Positions 17,089-24,411 of a stretch of 64,000 nucleotides of DNA are shown in pieces. The stretch comes from Rhabdobacter roseus. GTDB taxonomy: Bacteria > Bacteroidota > Bacteroidia > Cytophagales > Spirosomataceae. The notes under the pieces are model-generated. The model had not been told where the DNA came from. It ran no database searches and saw nothing but the letters and a program-made list of their open reading frames with translations. The position numbers were made by a program, and so were the translations under genes. Position 1 is the first letter of the stretch. Each line of letters begins with the position of its first letter. The stretch covers positions 62,001 through 126,000 of the forward strand of contig NZ_JACHGF010000001.1 of assembly GCF_014202275.1 (NCBI RefSeq), written 5' to 3'.

Positions 17089-19206
17089 ATGAAACAGATT
17101 ATTCAGAACCTCCAGAACGGCCAGACGATCCTGGAAGAAGTACCCGCACCGCAGGTGAGGCCGGGCTGCGTCCTGATCCAGACGCGACGCAGCCTGGTGT
17201 CGCTGGGTACCGAGCGGATGCTGGTGGAATTTGGCCAGGCCGGGCTCATCCAGAAAGCCCGCCAGCAGCCCGAGCGCGTCAAGCTGGTGCTGGATAAGAT
17301 CCGGACCGACGGCCTGCTGCCTACGCTGGAGGCGGTTTTTAACAAGCTGGGGCAGCCGCTGCCGCTGGGCTACTGCAACGTGGGGAAAGTACTGGCCGTG
17401 GGCCAAGGCGTGGCCGACCTGCAGATCGGCGACCGCGTGGCCAGCAACGGTCCGCACGCGGAGGTTGTGTGCGTGCCGCGCAACCTGGTGGCCAAAGTAC
17501 CCGACGCCGTCTCGGACGACGAAGCGGCCTTTACCGTCATTGGGGCCATCGGGCTGCAGGGGATTCGGCTCCTCAACCCTACCCTGGGCGAAACCGTAGT
17601 AGTGGTGGGCCTGGGGCTCATCGGGCTGCTTACGGCGGAGCTGCTGCGCCTCAACGGCTGCCGGGTAGTAGGCATAGACCTGGACGAGGCAAAGCTACAA
17701 GTAGCCCGTGCTAAGGGTATCCTTACCTGCAACCCCAGCCAGGGCGATGACCCCGTGAAGTTTGTGGAAGCGCTCACGCAGGGCGTAGGTACCGACGGCG
17801 TCATCATCACGGCTTCGGCCAAAACCAACGAACTCGTCTCGCAGGCCGCGCGCATGTCGCGCAAGCGCGGGCGTATCATACTAGTGGGCGTGACGGGCCT
17901 ACACCTGAGCCGGGCCGAGTTTTACGAAAAAGAGCTCAGTTTCCAGGTGTCGTGCTCCTACGGGCCGGGCCGCTACGACGATACCTACGAGCAGCAAGGT
18001 ACCGACTACCCGCTCCCTTTTGTGCGCTGGACCGAAAACCGCAACTTCCAGGCTATCCTGCAACTGCTCGCGGCGCGCTCGCTGGACGTCGGCCCGCTCA
18101 TTTCGGAAATAGTACCTTTAGAAGAATACCAGAAAATATACGGTGCGCTGGGTACTTCGGGGGCCATTGCGTCGCTGCTCAGGTACCCCGAGGAGGTACT
18201 ACAACAAACGGTAGTGCGGCACCAGGAGCGCTCCTTTGCGGGCCGAACGGGCGTGCTGGGGATCATCGGGGCGGGAAACTTCACCCAAATGACGCTCCTG
18301 CCCATTCTGAAGGGTACTTCCCTCAAGTACATCGCCAGCGCCAACGGGCTGTCGGGTACTTCGCTGGCGCAAAAACACGGCATTGCCCACAGCACCACCG
18401 ACTACCACACCATCTTGCAAGACGATGAGGTGGACCTGGTGCTGATCACGACGCGTCACCACCAGCACGCCCGCCTGGCGCAGGAAGCGCTCAAGGCCGG
18501 CAAACACGTATTCGTAGAAAAACCGCTGGCTATTTTTCAGGAAGAACTCGACGAATTGATTCAAACCTACCAAGCGCTGGAAGGTACCCCACGCTCGCTG
18601 ACAGTGGGTTTCAACCGCCGGTTTTCGCCCCACGCCCAAAAGATGAAAGCGCTGCTGGGCCAGGTACCTATGAACGTCGTCGCGACCATGAACGCGGGCT
18701 TCATCCCCACCAGCTCCTGGGTACACGACCGCGCCGTGGGCGGTGGGCGCATCCTGGGCGAAGCCTGCCACTTCGTAGACCTGATCACCTACCTCACGGG
18801 CAGCCGCGTAGTGGCCGTGTGCATGAACGTGCTGGGTACCCAGCCCACCGAAACCACCGACAACGCGACCTTACTCCTGAAGTACGAAAATGGCTCTACG
18901 GGCGTGATCAACTACTTTGCCAACGGCAGCAAGGCCTACGCCAAAGAGCGCGTGGAAGTGTACGCGCAGGAACGTACCCTGGTGCTCGACAATTTCCGCA
19001 TGCTGACGGGCTACGGCTTCAAGGGCTTTACGCGCCTGAAAACCCCGCTCGACAAAGGACATAAAAACCTGTTTGGTACTTTGCTCGAACGCGTAAAAAC
19101 GGGCGGTGCACCGCTCATTCCGTTCGACGAGCTCGTCAATACCACCCAAACGACCCTGGCCGCGCTCGAAAGCCTGCGCCGGGGCGAGTGGGTACGGATC
19201 GAGTAA
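17089..19206 (+). CDS. Bi-domain oxidoreductase: zinc alcohol dehydrogenase-like plus Gfo/Idh/MocA
   Basis: A 705-residue natural fusion. Residues about 1-370 are a medium-chain dehydrogenase: GroES-like part with SLVSLGTERM and PLGYCNVGKVLAVGQG, then a nucleotide fold with VVVVGLGLIGLLTAELL. Residues about 385-705 are a Gfo/Idh/MocA oxidoreductase (VLGIIGAGNFTQMTLLP; catalytic Lys in VEKPLAIF; GGRILGEACHFVDL). Such fusions are typical of exopolysaccharide and O-antigen clusters, commonly just before a heparinase II/III gene, exactly as here (28 bp gap). The pairing suggests modification of an N-acetylated or uronic sugar in a surface glycan, but the reaction is not known. The dehydrogenase half lacks an obvious catalytic zinc Cys/His set, so it may be a reductase that does not use zinc. 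Confidence 0.88.
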   Translation: MKQIIQNLQNGQTILEEVPAPQVRPGCVLIQTRRSLVSLGTERMLVEFGQAGLIQKARQQPERVKLVLDKIRTDGLLPTLEAVFNKLGQPLPLGYCNVGKVLAVGQGVADLQIGDRVASNGPHAEVVCVPRNLVAKVPDAVSDDEAAFTVIGAIGLQGIRLLNPTLGETVVVVGLGLIGLLTAELLRLNGCRVVGIDLDEAKLQVARAKGILTCNPSQGDDPVKFVEALTQGVGTDGVIITASAKTNELVSQAARMSRKRGRIILVGVTGLHLSRAEFYEKELSFQVSCSYGPGRYDDTYEQQGTDYPLPFVRWTENRNFQAILQLLAARSLDVGPLISEIVPLEEYQKIYGALGTSGAIASLLRYPEEVLQQTVVRHQERSFAGRTGVLGIIGAGNFTQMTLLPILKGTSLKYIASANGLSGTSLAQKHGIAHSTTDYHTILQDDEVDLVLITTRHHQHARLAQEALKAGKHVFVEKPLAIFQEELDELIQTYQALEGTPRSLTVGFNRRFSPHAQKMKALLGQVPMNVVATMNAGFIPTSSWVHDRAVGGGRILGEACHFVDLITYLTGSRVVAVCMNVLGTQPTETTDNATLLLKYENGSTGVINYFANGSKAYAKERVEVYAQERTLVLDNFRMLTGYGFKGFTRLKTPLDKGHKNLFGTLLERVKTGGAPLIPFDELVNTTQTTLAALESLRRGEWVRIE

Positions 19207-19234
19207 AGGTACCTTCACCCGGAAAAGTACCCCT

Positions 19235-21148
19235 ATGAAACGCTTGCTTGCTCTTTTCCAGCTCTTCCAAAACATGGGGCTGCGCTACGTGGCCTTCCGG
19301 AGCGGGTATGAGTTGCAAAAAAGAACGGGCCTGCTCAAACGCCGCTTTCCCACCAACCCGCCGCCACTGCCCGCAGGTACTTTGCCCTCGCGGGCGGCCT
19401 GGCGGGCGCAGGAGAAGCCCTTTTTTTCTTCGGTAAAAAATCGAGAATCGTTTCCTTTGTCCAAAACCAGCCTGGCCGTGCTGCGCCAGCGGGTGGAGGC
19501 TTTTTACCAAAACCGATTCTTGTTCTTCGGCGCTACCTGGTACACCGTCCCCGACTGGCTCACCCATCCCGACACCGGCTACCGCTACGCCACCACTCAG
19601 CACTGGACGGAGATACCTGACCTGTCGCCGCAGGCCGGGGATATCAAGTACGTGTGGGAAAAGGCACGCTTCACGTTCCTGTACGACCTCATCCGCTACG
19701 GCCACCACACGGGCGAAGACCAGTCCGAAACCGCGCTGGCTGCGATAGAAAGCTGGATCGACGCCAACCCCGTGAACCGCGGCCCGCACTGGCGCTGTAG
19801 CCAGGAGATCACGCTGCGGGTACTTAACTGGACCTTCGCGCTGCACTATTACCAAAGTACCCCCGCCCTCACCGAGGCCCGCCTGGCCCGTATCCTGACG
19901 AGCATCTACCACCAGATGCAGCACGTGGCGGCCAACATTCACTTTTCGCGCATTGCCGTGCGCAACAACCACGCCCTCACCGAAACCCTGGGCCTGTACC
20001 TGGTAGGTACTTTGTATCCGTTTTTTCCGGAAAGTACCCGTTGGAAAAAGCAAGGTAAGCGCTGGTTTGAGCAGGAAGTGGCGTATCAAATCTACGAGGA
20101 CGGTACTTTTCTGCAGTTTTCGATGAACTACCACCGCGTGGTGGTGCAGCTGCTTTCGTGGGCGTTGCCGCTGGCCCACCGCCGCGGCGACCGCTGGGCC
20201 GAGGTAGTGTACGACCGCGCCCGCCAATCGCTGCGGTTTTTGCGGGCCTGCCAGGACCCTACCACCGGCTGGCTGCCCAACTACGGCCATAACGACGGCG
20301 CGCTTTTCTTTCCGCTCACCGAATGCCCCTTCCGCGACTACCGCCCGCAGCTTCTGGCCCTGGCCCGCGCCCTGGGCGAGCCGCTCGACTACGGCCCCGG
20401 CCCCTGGGGCGAGGAGGCGTTCTGGCTGTCGGGGGGTACTTTAGCGCCCGCGCCCAGTACCCCGTCGGAGTCAGATTCTGTTATATATTCGTTTGAAAAA
20501 GGCGGCTACTATATACTAAAAGACCAACGTACTCTGACGTTCCTGCGCTGCGGCGCCTACCGCGATCGCCCTTTCCAGGCCGACAACCTGCACTTGGACC
20601 TATGGGTAGACGGCGAGAACATCCTGCGCGACGCCGGTACCTATAAGTACAATACCGACGAGCGCTGGCTGAGGTACTTTGCCGGTACGGCCTCGCACAA
20701 TACCGTGGGCCTCGGCGATTACGACCAAATGCGCAAGGGCCCCCGTTTCATCTGGTACGATTGGGTACAAAAAGCCAGCGGCACCTGGAGTCAGGACGAA
20801 ACCACGGGTACTTTTACCTTTGAAGGTACCTTTGAAGGGTTCCGGCAGCTAGGTGCGGGCGTCGTGCACCGGCGGCGGGTCGCCAAAGTACCCGGCCAGC
20901 CGCACTGGATCGTGGAAGATACGCTTCATAACGCCCCGCCGCACCTACCCATGCAGCAGCACTGGCACCCATCGGAGTATTTCTTTACAAAGTACCGGTT
21001 GCAAACCTTCACCCAGGCCGGCCAGGTACTCCTGCCCCAGGAAAGCGAAGGCTGGTACTCCGAGTGCTACGGCCAGAAAGTACCCACCCGCCAGCTCACC
21101 TTCACCACCACCAAAAGGTACCTCCGGACCGAAATCCGGCCGCGTTGA
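19235..21148 (+). CDS. Heparinase II/III family protein (polysaccharide cluster type)
   Basis: A 637-residue protein, started at ATG 19235 (MKRLLALF); a longer frame from 19106 overlaps the preceding gene and its extra residues are antisense-like. An alpha-helical toroid domain (about 90-350) includes WRCSQEITLRVLNW, RIAVRNNHALTETLGLYL and NYHRVVVQLLSWALP; the C-terminal beta-sandwich heparinase domain has HLDLWVDGENILRDAGTYKYN and FAGTASHNTVGLGDYDQM. His, Asn and Tyr in these motifs match lyase active-site positions of the family. No signal peptide is evident, although the first 20 residues are mildly hydrophobic. Next to the bi-domain oxidoreductase and upstream of a GT4 enzyme, it probably trims or edits a polysaccharide during assembly. 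Confidence 0.85.
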   Translation: MKRLLALFQLFQNMGLRYVAFRSGYELQKRTGLLKRRFPTNPPPLPAGTLPSRAAWRAQEKPFFSSVKNRESFPLSKTSLAVLRQRVEAFYQNRFLFFGATWYTVPDWLTHPDTGYRYATTQHWTEIPDLSPQAGDIKYVWEKARFTFLYDLIRYGHHTGEDQSETALAAIESWIDANPVNRGPHWRCSQEITLRVLNWTFALHYYQSTPALTEARLARILTSIYHQMQHVAANIHFSRIAVRNNHALTETLGLYLVGTLYPFFPESTRWKKQGKRWFEQEVAYQIYEDGTFLQFSMNYHRVVVQLLSWALPLAHRRGDRWAEVVYDRARQSLRFLRACQDPTTGWLPNYGHNDGALFFPLTECPFRDYRPQLLALARALGEPLDYGPGPWGEEAFWLSGGTLAPAPSTPSESDSVIYSFEKGGYYILKDQRTLTFLRCGAYRDRPFQADNLHLDLWVDGENILRDAGTYKYNTDERWLRYFAGTASHNTVGLGDYDQMRKGPRFIWYDWVQKASGTWSQDETTGTFTFEGTFEGFRQLGAGVVHRRRVAKVPGQPHWIVEDTLHNAPPHLPMQQHWHPSEYFFTKYRLQTFTQAGQVLLPQESEGWYSECYGQKVPTRQLTFTTTKRYLRTEIRPR

Positions 21149-21175
21149 CCTTTTGCGGCTTTTGGGTTATCTTTA
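21145..21175 (+). promoter_or_regulatory. Bacteroidota-type promoter for the vapBC-like pair
   Basis: TTG at 21145-21147 and TATCTTTA at 21168-21175 are separated by 20 nt. This fits the Bacteroidota consensus (-33 TTTG, -7 TAnnTTTG, 19-21 nt spacing) apart from the last base, and sits about 20 bp before the antitoxin ATG. Confidence 0.5.
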
Positions 21176-21196
21176 CTAAAAAAACGTGTTTTAGGT

Positions 21197-21439
21197 ATGA
21201 CCCATAAAATCCTTATTGAAACTCAAACGGACACTGATTTTGAGCTAATCGTAGGATTGGCTCGTCGATTGGGTCTTCACACGCGTGAGTTACCGATTGA
21301 ATCAAGTGAAAATCTTGTCGAACAAGAGCAAATTCTGAAAGATTTATACGGAAGCTGGCAAAGCGAAGAATCGGGCGATGAACTTGCCGCCATGATTCAA
21401 CAAGCCCGCCAGGATACTCCACGTGATATAGAATTATGA
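21197..21439 (+). CDS. VapB-like antitoxin
   Basis: An 80-residue acidic protein (MTHKILIETQ...) whose stop overlaps the start of a PIN-domain toxin by four bases (ATGA at 21436-21439), the usual arrangement of type II toxin-antitoxin pairs. The first 35 residues could form the DNA-binding part, though no AbrB or ribbon-helix-helix motif is obvious; the C-terminal half (LVEQEQILKDLYGSWQSEE) is a helical, acidic segment suited to wrap the toxin. Identification rests on size, charge and the neighbour rather than on a recognised DNA-binding fold. Confidence 0.7.
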   Translation: MTHKILIETQTDTDFELIVGLARRLGLHTRELPIESSENLVEQEQILKDLYGSWQSEESGDELAAMIQQARQDTPRDIEL

Positions 21440-21849
21440 GTTTATATCTTCTGGATACGAATATCTGTATCCATTTTCTTAAAGGCCAATATGATCTGCA
21501 CGACAAGCTTTTGGCGGTCGGTATAGGTAGCTGTTATCTATCCGAAATTACCATTGCCGAGTTACTATTTGGAGTAGAAAATAGTGAGAGTACTAGGCGG
21601 GACAAAAACGAGGAAAAATTTTTGGGGTTTAAAAAAGCATTTGAGGGACGTATTCTGCCGATTAGTGAGGTCCTTTACGAATATGCCAAGCAGAAAGCTA
21701 TTTTAAAACGGGCTGGTCGGCTAGTTGGAGAATTTGATCTTCTAATTGGTACTACGGCTATTGTACATAATCTAACATTGGTGACAAGAAATATTCGGCA
21801 TTTTTCTGAACTAAACGGGATTAAGCTCGAAAACTGGATTGATGTATAG
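21436..21849 (+). CDS. VapC-like PIN-domain toxin ribonuclease
   Basis: A 137-residue PIN protein with all the expected acidic positions: Asp in LLDTNICIHFLKG near residue 7, Glu in ITIAELLFGVE near 42, Asp in GEFDLLIGTTA near 98, followed by LVTRNIRHFSEL. VapC toxins cut tRNA or rRNA and are held inactive by the overlapping antitoxin. The pair is inserted between two genes of a polysaccharide module, and its DNA is less GC-rich and poorer in the GGTACY word than its neighbours, which suggests independent acquisition. Confidence 0.88.
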   Translation: MSLYLLDTNICIHFLKGQYDLHDKLLAVGIGSCYLSEITIAELLFGVENSESTRRDKNEEKFLGFKKAFEGRILPISEVLYEYAKQKAILKRAGRLVGEFDLLIGTTAIVHNLTLVTRNIRHFSELNGIKLENWIDV

Positions 21850-21902
21850 CCTCATCATAGGTACTTTCGGCGACTTATAGCCTAGTCATATTCGACCTAA
21901 TC

Positions 21903-21925
21903 CGGCGAAAATCGTAACTTCGCCG
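21903..21925 (+). other. Stem-loop abutting the GT4 start codon
   Basis: CGGCGAA (21903-21909) and TTCGCCG (21919-21925) form a perfect 7-bp stem with a 9-nt loop that ends four bases before the ATG of the glycosyltransferase gene. It could weakly terminate the vapBC transcript or hide the ribosome site of the next gene; no T-run follows. Confidence 0.4.
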
Positions 21926-21929
21926 CGCT

Positions 21930-23168
21930 ATGCGCGTACTTCTGATTCACCAGTACTTCCTGGAAGACAACGACGGCGGCGGCTCGCGCTGGAACGAGAT
22001 GAGCCGACTCTGGACCGCCGCCGGGCACGAGGTAACCGTGCTGGCCGGGATGGTACACTACATGGGCCACCGCCCCGCCCACTATCGGGGACGGTACTTT
22101 CACCAAAGTACCAACCGCGACGGCGTGCGGGTGATCCGCTGCCACGTGTCCGACACCTACAACCAAAGCTTCCTGGGCCGCCTCTGGGCGTACTTTTCGT
22201 TTACGTTTTCAAGTACCTGGGGCGGCTTGCGCCACGCCCGCGGCCGGTACGACGTCATCGTGGTCACGTCGCCGCCGCTCTTTGTGGGCCTAACGGCCCT
22301 GGTCCTTTCGGCCTGGAAGCGTACGCCCTTCGTGTTCGAGATCCGCGACCTGTGGCCCGAGTCGGCCATCGACACGGGGGTACTTACCAACCGGGCCATC
22401 ATTCGGCTGGCGTACGGGTTTGAGGCGTGGCTGTACCGCCGGGCGCGGCTCATCAACGTGCTCACGCCCGCCTTTCGAGAGGTACTTTTGACCCGCAAAA
22501 AAGTACCCGCCGACAAGATTATCTTCATTCCCAACGCCGCCGACTTCGCCCTTTCTGAGGAGCTGCTGGAGCGTTTCGACGCCGCCGCTTTCCGCCGGGA
22601 GCACCAGCTAGAGGGGAAATTCGTAATTACCTACGTGGGCGCACACGGCGTGGCCAACCACCTGGTACAGGTACTTGACACGGCCGAACTCCTGCGCGAT
22701 ACCAACGTGCTGTTTCTGCTCATTGGCGACGGCATGCTCAAGCCTGCGCTCCAGGCCGACGCCCAGCGCCGCGCCCTGTCCAACGTCCGCTTCGTGGATT
22801 CGGTACCCAAGCGCGAGGTATTCAAGTACATCCTGGCCTCGGAGGTAGGTACGTCGGTTTTGAAAAAAGTGGATACTTTCAAAACCGTGTATTCCAACAA
22901 AACTTTTGATTACTTTTCGTGTAAGAAACCCGTGCTCATGGCCATCGACGGCGTGTCGCGCGCGCTGGTGGAGGAGGCCGACGCCGGTAGGTACGTGGAG
23001 CCCGAAAATCCCGCCGACTTTGCCGAGCAGGTACGCTACTACCTCCAGCGGCCCGACGAGCTCCGGCAACAGGGCGAAAACGGCTACCGCTACGCCCGCG
23101 CGCATTTCGACCGCGAAGCGCTGGCCGCCAAGTACCTGGAGCTGATCCGCCAGAGGGTACTTTCCTGA
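21930..23168 (+). CDS. Glycosyltransferase family 4
   Basis: A 412-residue GT-B fold transferase of the WbuB/WcaI kind. The N-terminal domain begins MRVLLIHQYFLEDNDGGGSR and includes VVTSPPLFVGLTAL and FEIRDLWPESAI, which is very typical of this subgroup. The C-terminal nucleotide-sugar domain starts at about residue 230 (FVITYVGAHG), with LLIGDGMLKPAL and a donor-binding Glu region near VYSNKTFDYFSCKKP and VEEADAGRYVEPENP. It transfers a sugar from a nucleotide or lipid donor during exopolysaccharide or O-antigen assembly. It belongs with the oxidoreductase and heparinase genes upstream despite the vapBC insertion. Confidence 0.88.
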   Translation: MRVLLIHQYFLEDNDGGGSRWNEMSRLWTAAGHEVTVLAGMVHYMGHRPAHYRGRYFHQSTNRDGVRVIRCHVSDTYNQSFLGRLWAYFSFTFSSTWGGLRHARGRYDVIVVTSPPLFVGLTALVLSAWKRTPFVFEIRDLWPESAIDTGVLTNRAIIRLAYGFEAWLYRRARLINVLTPAFREVLLTRKKVPADKIIFIPNAADFALSEELLERFDAAAFRREHQLEGKFVITYVGAHGVANHLVQVLDTAELLRDTNVLFLLIGDGMLKPALQADAQRRALSNVRFVDSVPKREVFKYILASEVGTSVLKKVDTFKTVYSNKTFDYFSCKKPVLMAIDGVSRALVEEADAGRYVEPENPADFAEQVRYYLQRPDELRQQGENGYRYARAHFDREALAAKYLELIRQRVLS

Positions 23169-23219
23169 AAAGGCGCGGCAGGTACCTCTAGATATGTAAG
23201 ATTGAACGCATTTTTCTTT

Positions 23220-23672
23220 ATGGCTGATTTCCGCAAAATACTGGTTCGCAAGCGCGTGGCGCTGGTGGCGCACGACAACAAAAAAACCGAAATGATGGCC
23301 TGGGCCGAGCAAAATCGCGCCATTCTGGCCCAGCACCAGCTGTACGGCACAGGCACCACGGGCCGGATGCTCGAAGAGGTACTGGACCTGCCCGTAATCA
23401 AGCTCCTGAGCGGCCCGCTGGGGGGTGATCAGCAGCTGGGCTCACTCATTGCCGAAGGAAAAATAGACGTGCTGATTTTCCTCTGGGACCCCATGGCCGC
23501 CCAACCCCACGACCCCGACGTGAAGGCGCTGCTGCGGCTCTGCGTGGTTTGGAACATCCCGATGGCCTGCAACCGCGCCACGGCCGACTTCATGCTGAGC
23601 TCCCCGCTCATTCATGAAGATTACGAGTCGCACCAGACGGATTATAGCGCGTATTTGAACCGAAAAATGTGA
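23220..23672 (+). CDS. mgsA: Methylglyoxal synthase
   Basis: A 150-residue enzyme that converts dihydroxyacetone phosphate to methylglyoxal and phosphate, a bypass of lower glycolysis used when sugar phosphates build up. Key signatures are VALVAHDNKK (catalytic Asp), GTGTTGRMLEE (phosphate binding), SGPLGGDQQLGSLIAEGKID (catalytic Asp) and FLWDPMAAQPHDPDVKALLRL (Asp and His of the active site), ending with CNRATADFML. The ATG at 23220 is preferred to a TTG at 23202 because homologues begin close to the KRVALVAHD segment. It shares four bases of overlap territory with a GTG start of the next gene. Its length matches the family. Confidence 0.93.
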   Translation: MADFRKILVRKRVALVAHDNKKTEMMAWAEQNRAILAQHQLYGTGTTGRMLEEVLDLPVIKLLSGPLGGDQQLGSLIAEGKIDVLIFLWDPMAAQPHDPDVKALLRLCVVWNIPMACNRATADFMLSSPLIHEDYESHQTDYSAYLNRKM

Positions 23673-23707
23673 ACGGAAAAGCCGGGCTCGGGGTTTTGAA
23701 TAGGAAA

Positions 23708-24352
23708 ATGATAGTCGATTGTATGCGAAACGTTTCCTCCCTGTTTTCTGAAAAGTACCTTCACCAAACCTATTCGTACGCCGAGTACCTGGCCCTGATG
23801 AACCAGGTGGTAGCCGAGCAGCGCACCACCGGCCCGAAGCAAACGCCCGAACTGGCCGAGTACACCCGCCTGAACCAGTACCGGATGAACCGCCTCAACA
23901 AAACGGTGGTGCTAAGCCAGGAGCTTCAGCAGCTGATTTACCAGATCGAAGCGCCCCAAACCTGGTACCTCCTCACCGAGGCCTGGTGCGGCGACGCCGC
24001 CCAGAGCGCACCCGTGATCGCCAAGGTAGCCGCCATGAACCCCCACCTGACCCTCCGCCTGCTGCTGCGCGACGAGCACCCTGAGATCATGGATGCTTAC
24101 CTCACCCACGGCGGGCGCTCCATCCCGAAGCTTATTGCGCTCGATACTGATGGCAACGAGTTATTTAGCTGGGGGCCGCGCCCGGTGGCGTTGCAGGAGA
24201 TCATGCTGGAATACAAGAAAAACCCCACGGTACCCTACAAGGAATTTGCGGAGGAAGTACAGCGTTGGTACAATGCCGACAAAACGCAGACGATCCAGTA
24301 CGAGTTGGCGGAGCTTTTGAAGGTCATTTTTGTGAAAAGTGACGTAAAGTAG
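23708..24352 (+). CDS. Thioredoxin-fold protein with WCGD in place of CxxC
   Basis: About 214 residues from the ATG at 23708; GTG 23669, overlapping the mgsA stop, and ATG 23723 are in-frame alternatives. The thioredoxin fold shows as TWYLLTEAWCGDAAQSAPVIAKVA followed by GGRSIPKLIALD with the cis-proline. Only the first cysteine of the CxxC motif is present; the second position is Asp-Ala-Ala. This subgroup is widespread in Bacteroidota and is thought to act with a single cysteine, if it is redox active at all. The gene follows mgsA closely, so co-transcription is likely, perhaps linked to electrophile or thiol stress; that is inference. No signal peptide is visible. Confidence 0.8.
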   Translation: MIVDCMRNVSSLFSEKYLHQTYSYAEYLALMNQVVAEQRTTGPKQTPELAEYTRLNQYRMNRLNKTVVLSQELQQLIYQIEAPQTWYLLTEAWCGDAAQSAPVIAKVAAMNPHLTLRLLLRDEHPEIMDAYLTHGGRSIPKLIALDTDGNELFSWGPRPVALQEIMLEYKKNPTVPYKEFAEEVQRWYNADKTQTIQYELAELLKVIFVKSDVK

Positions 24353-24364
24353 CGGGCTATACTC

Positions 24365-24372
24365 TATTTTTG
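24365..24372 (+). promoter_or_regulatory. Candidate -7 element before nuoI
   Basis: TATTTTTG matches the Bacteroidota -7 consensus TAnnTTTG exactly and is 40 nt before the nuoI start. No TTG stands at the ideal distance upstream, so the promoter is uncertain. Confidence 0.35.
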
Positions 24373-24411
24373 TAATAGACTTGTTGGGCTACTAAAAATC
24401 AGTACTAAATC

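Noticed and set aside
17089-19206. Bi-domain oxidoreductase as a frameshift fusion of two genes
   Set aside because: The two-domain order is a known natural fusion in polysaccharide clusters and the linker is clean.
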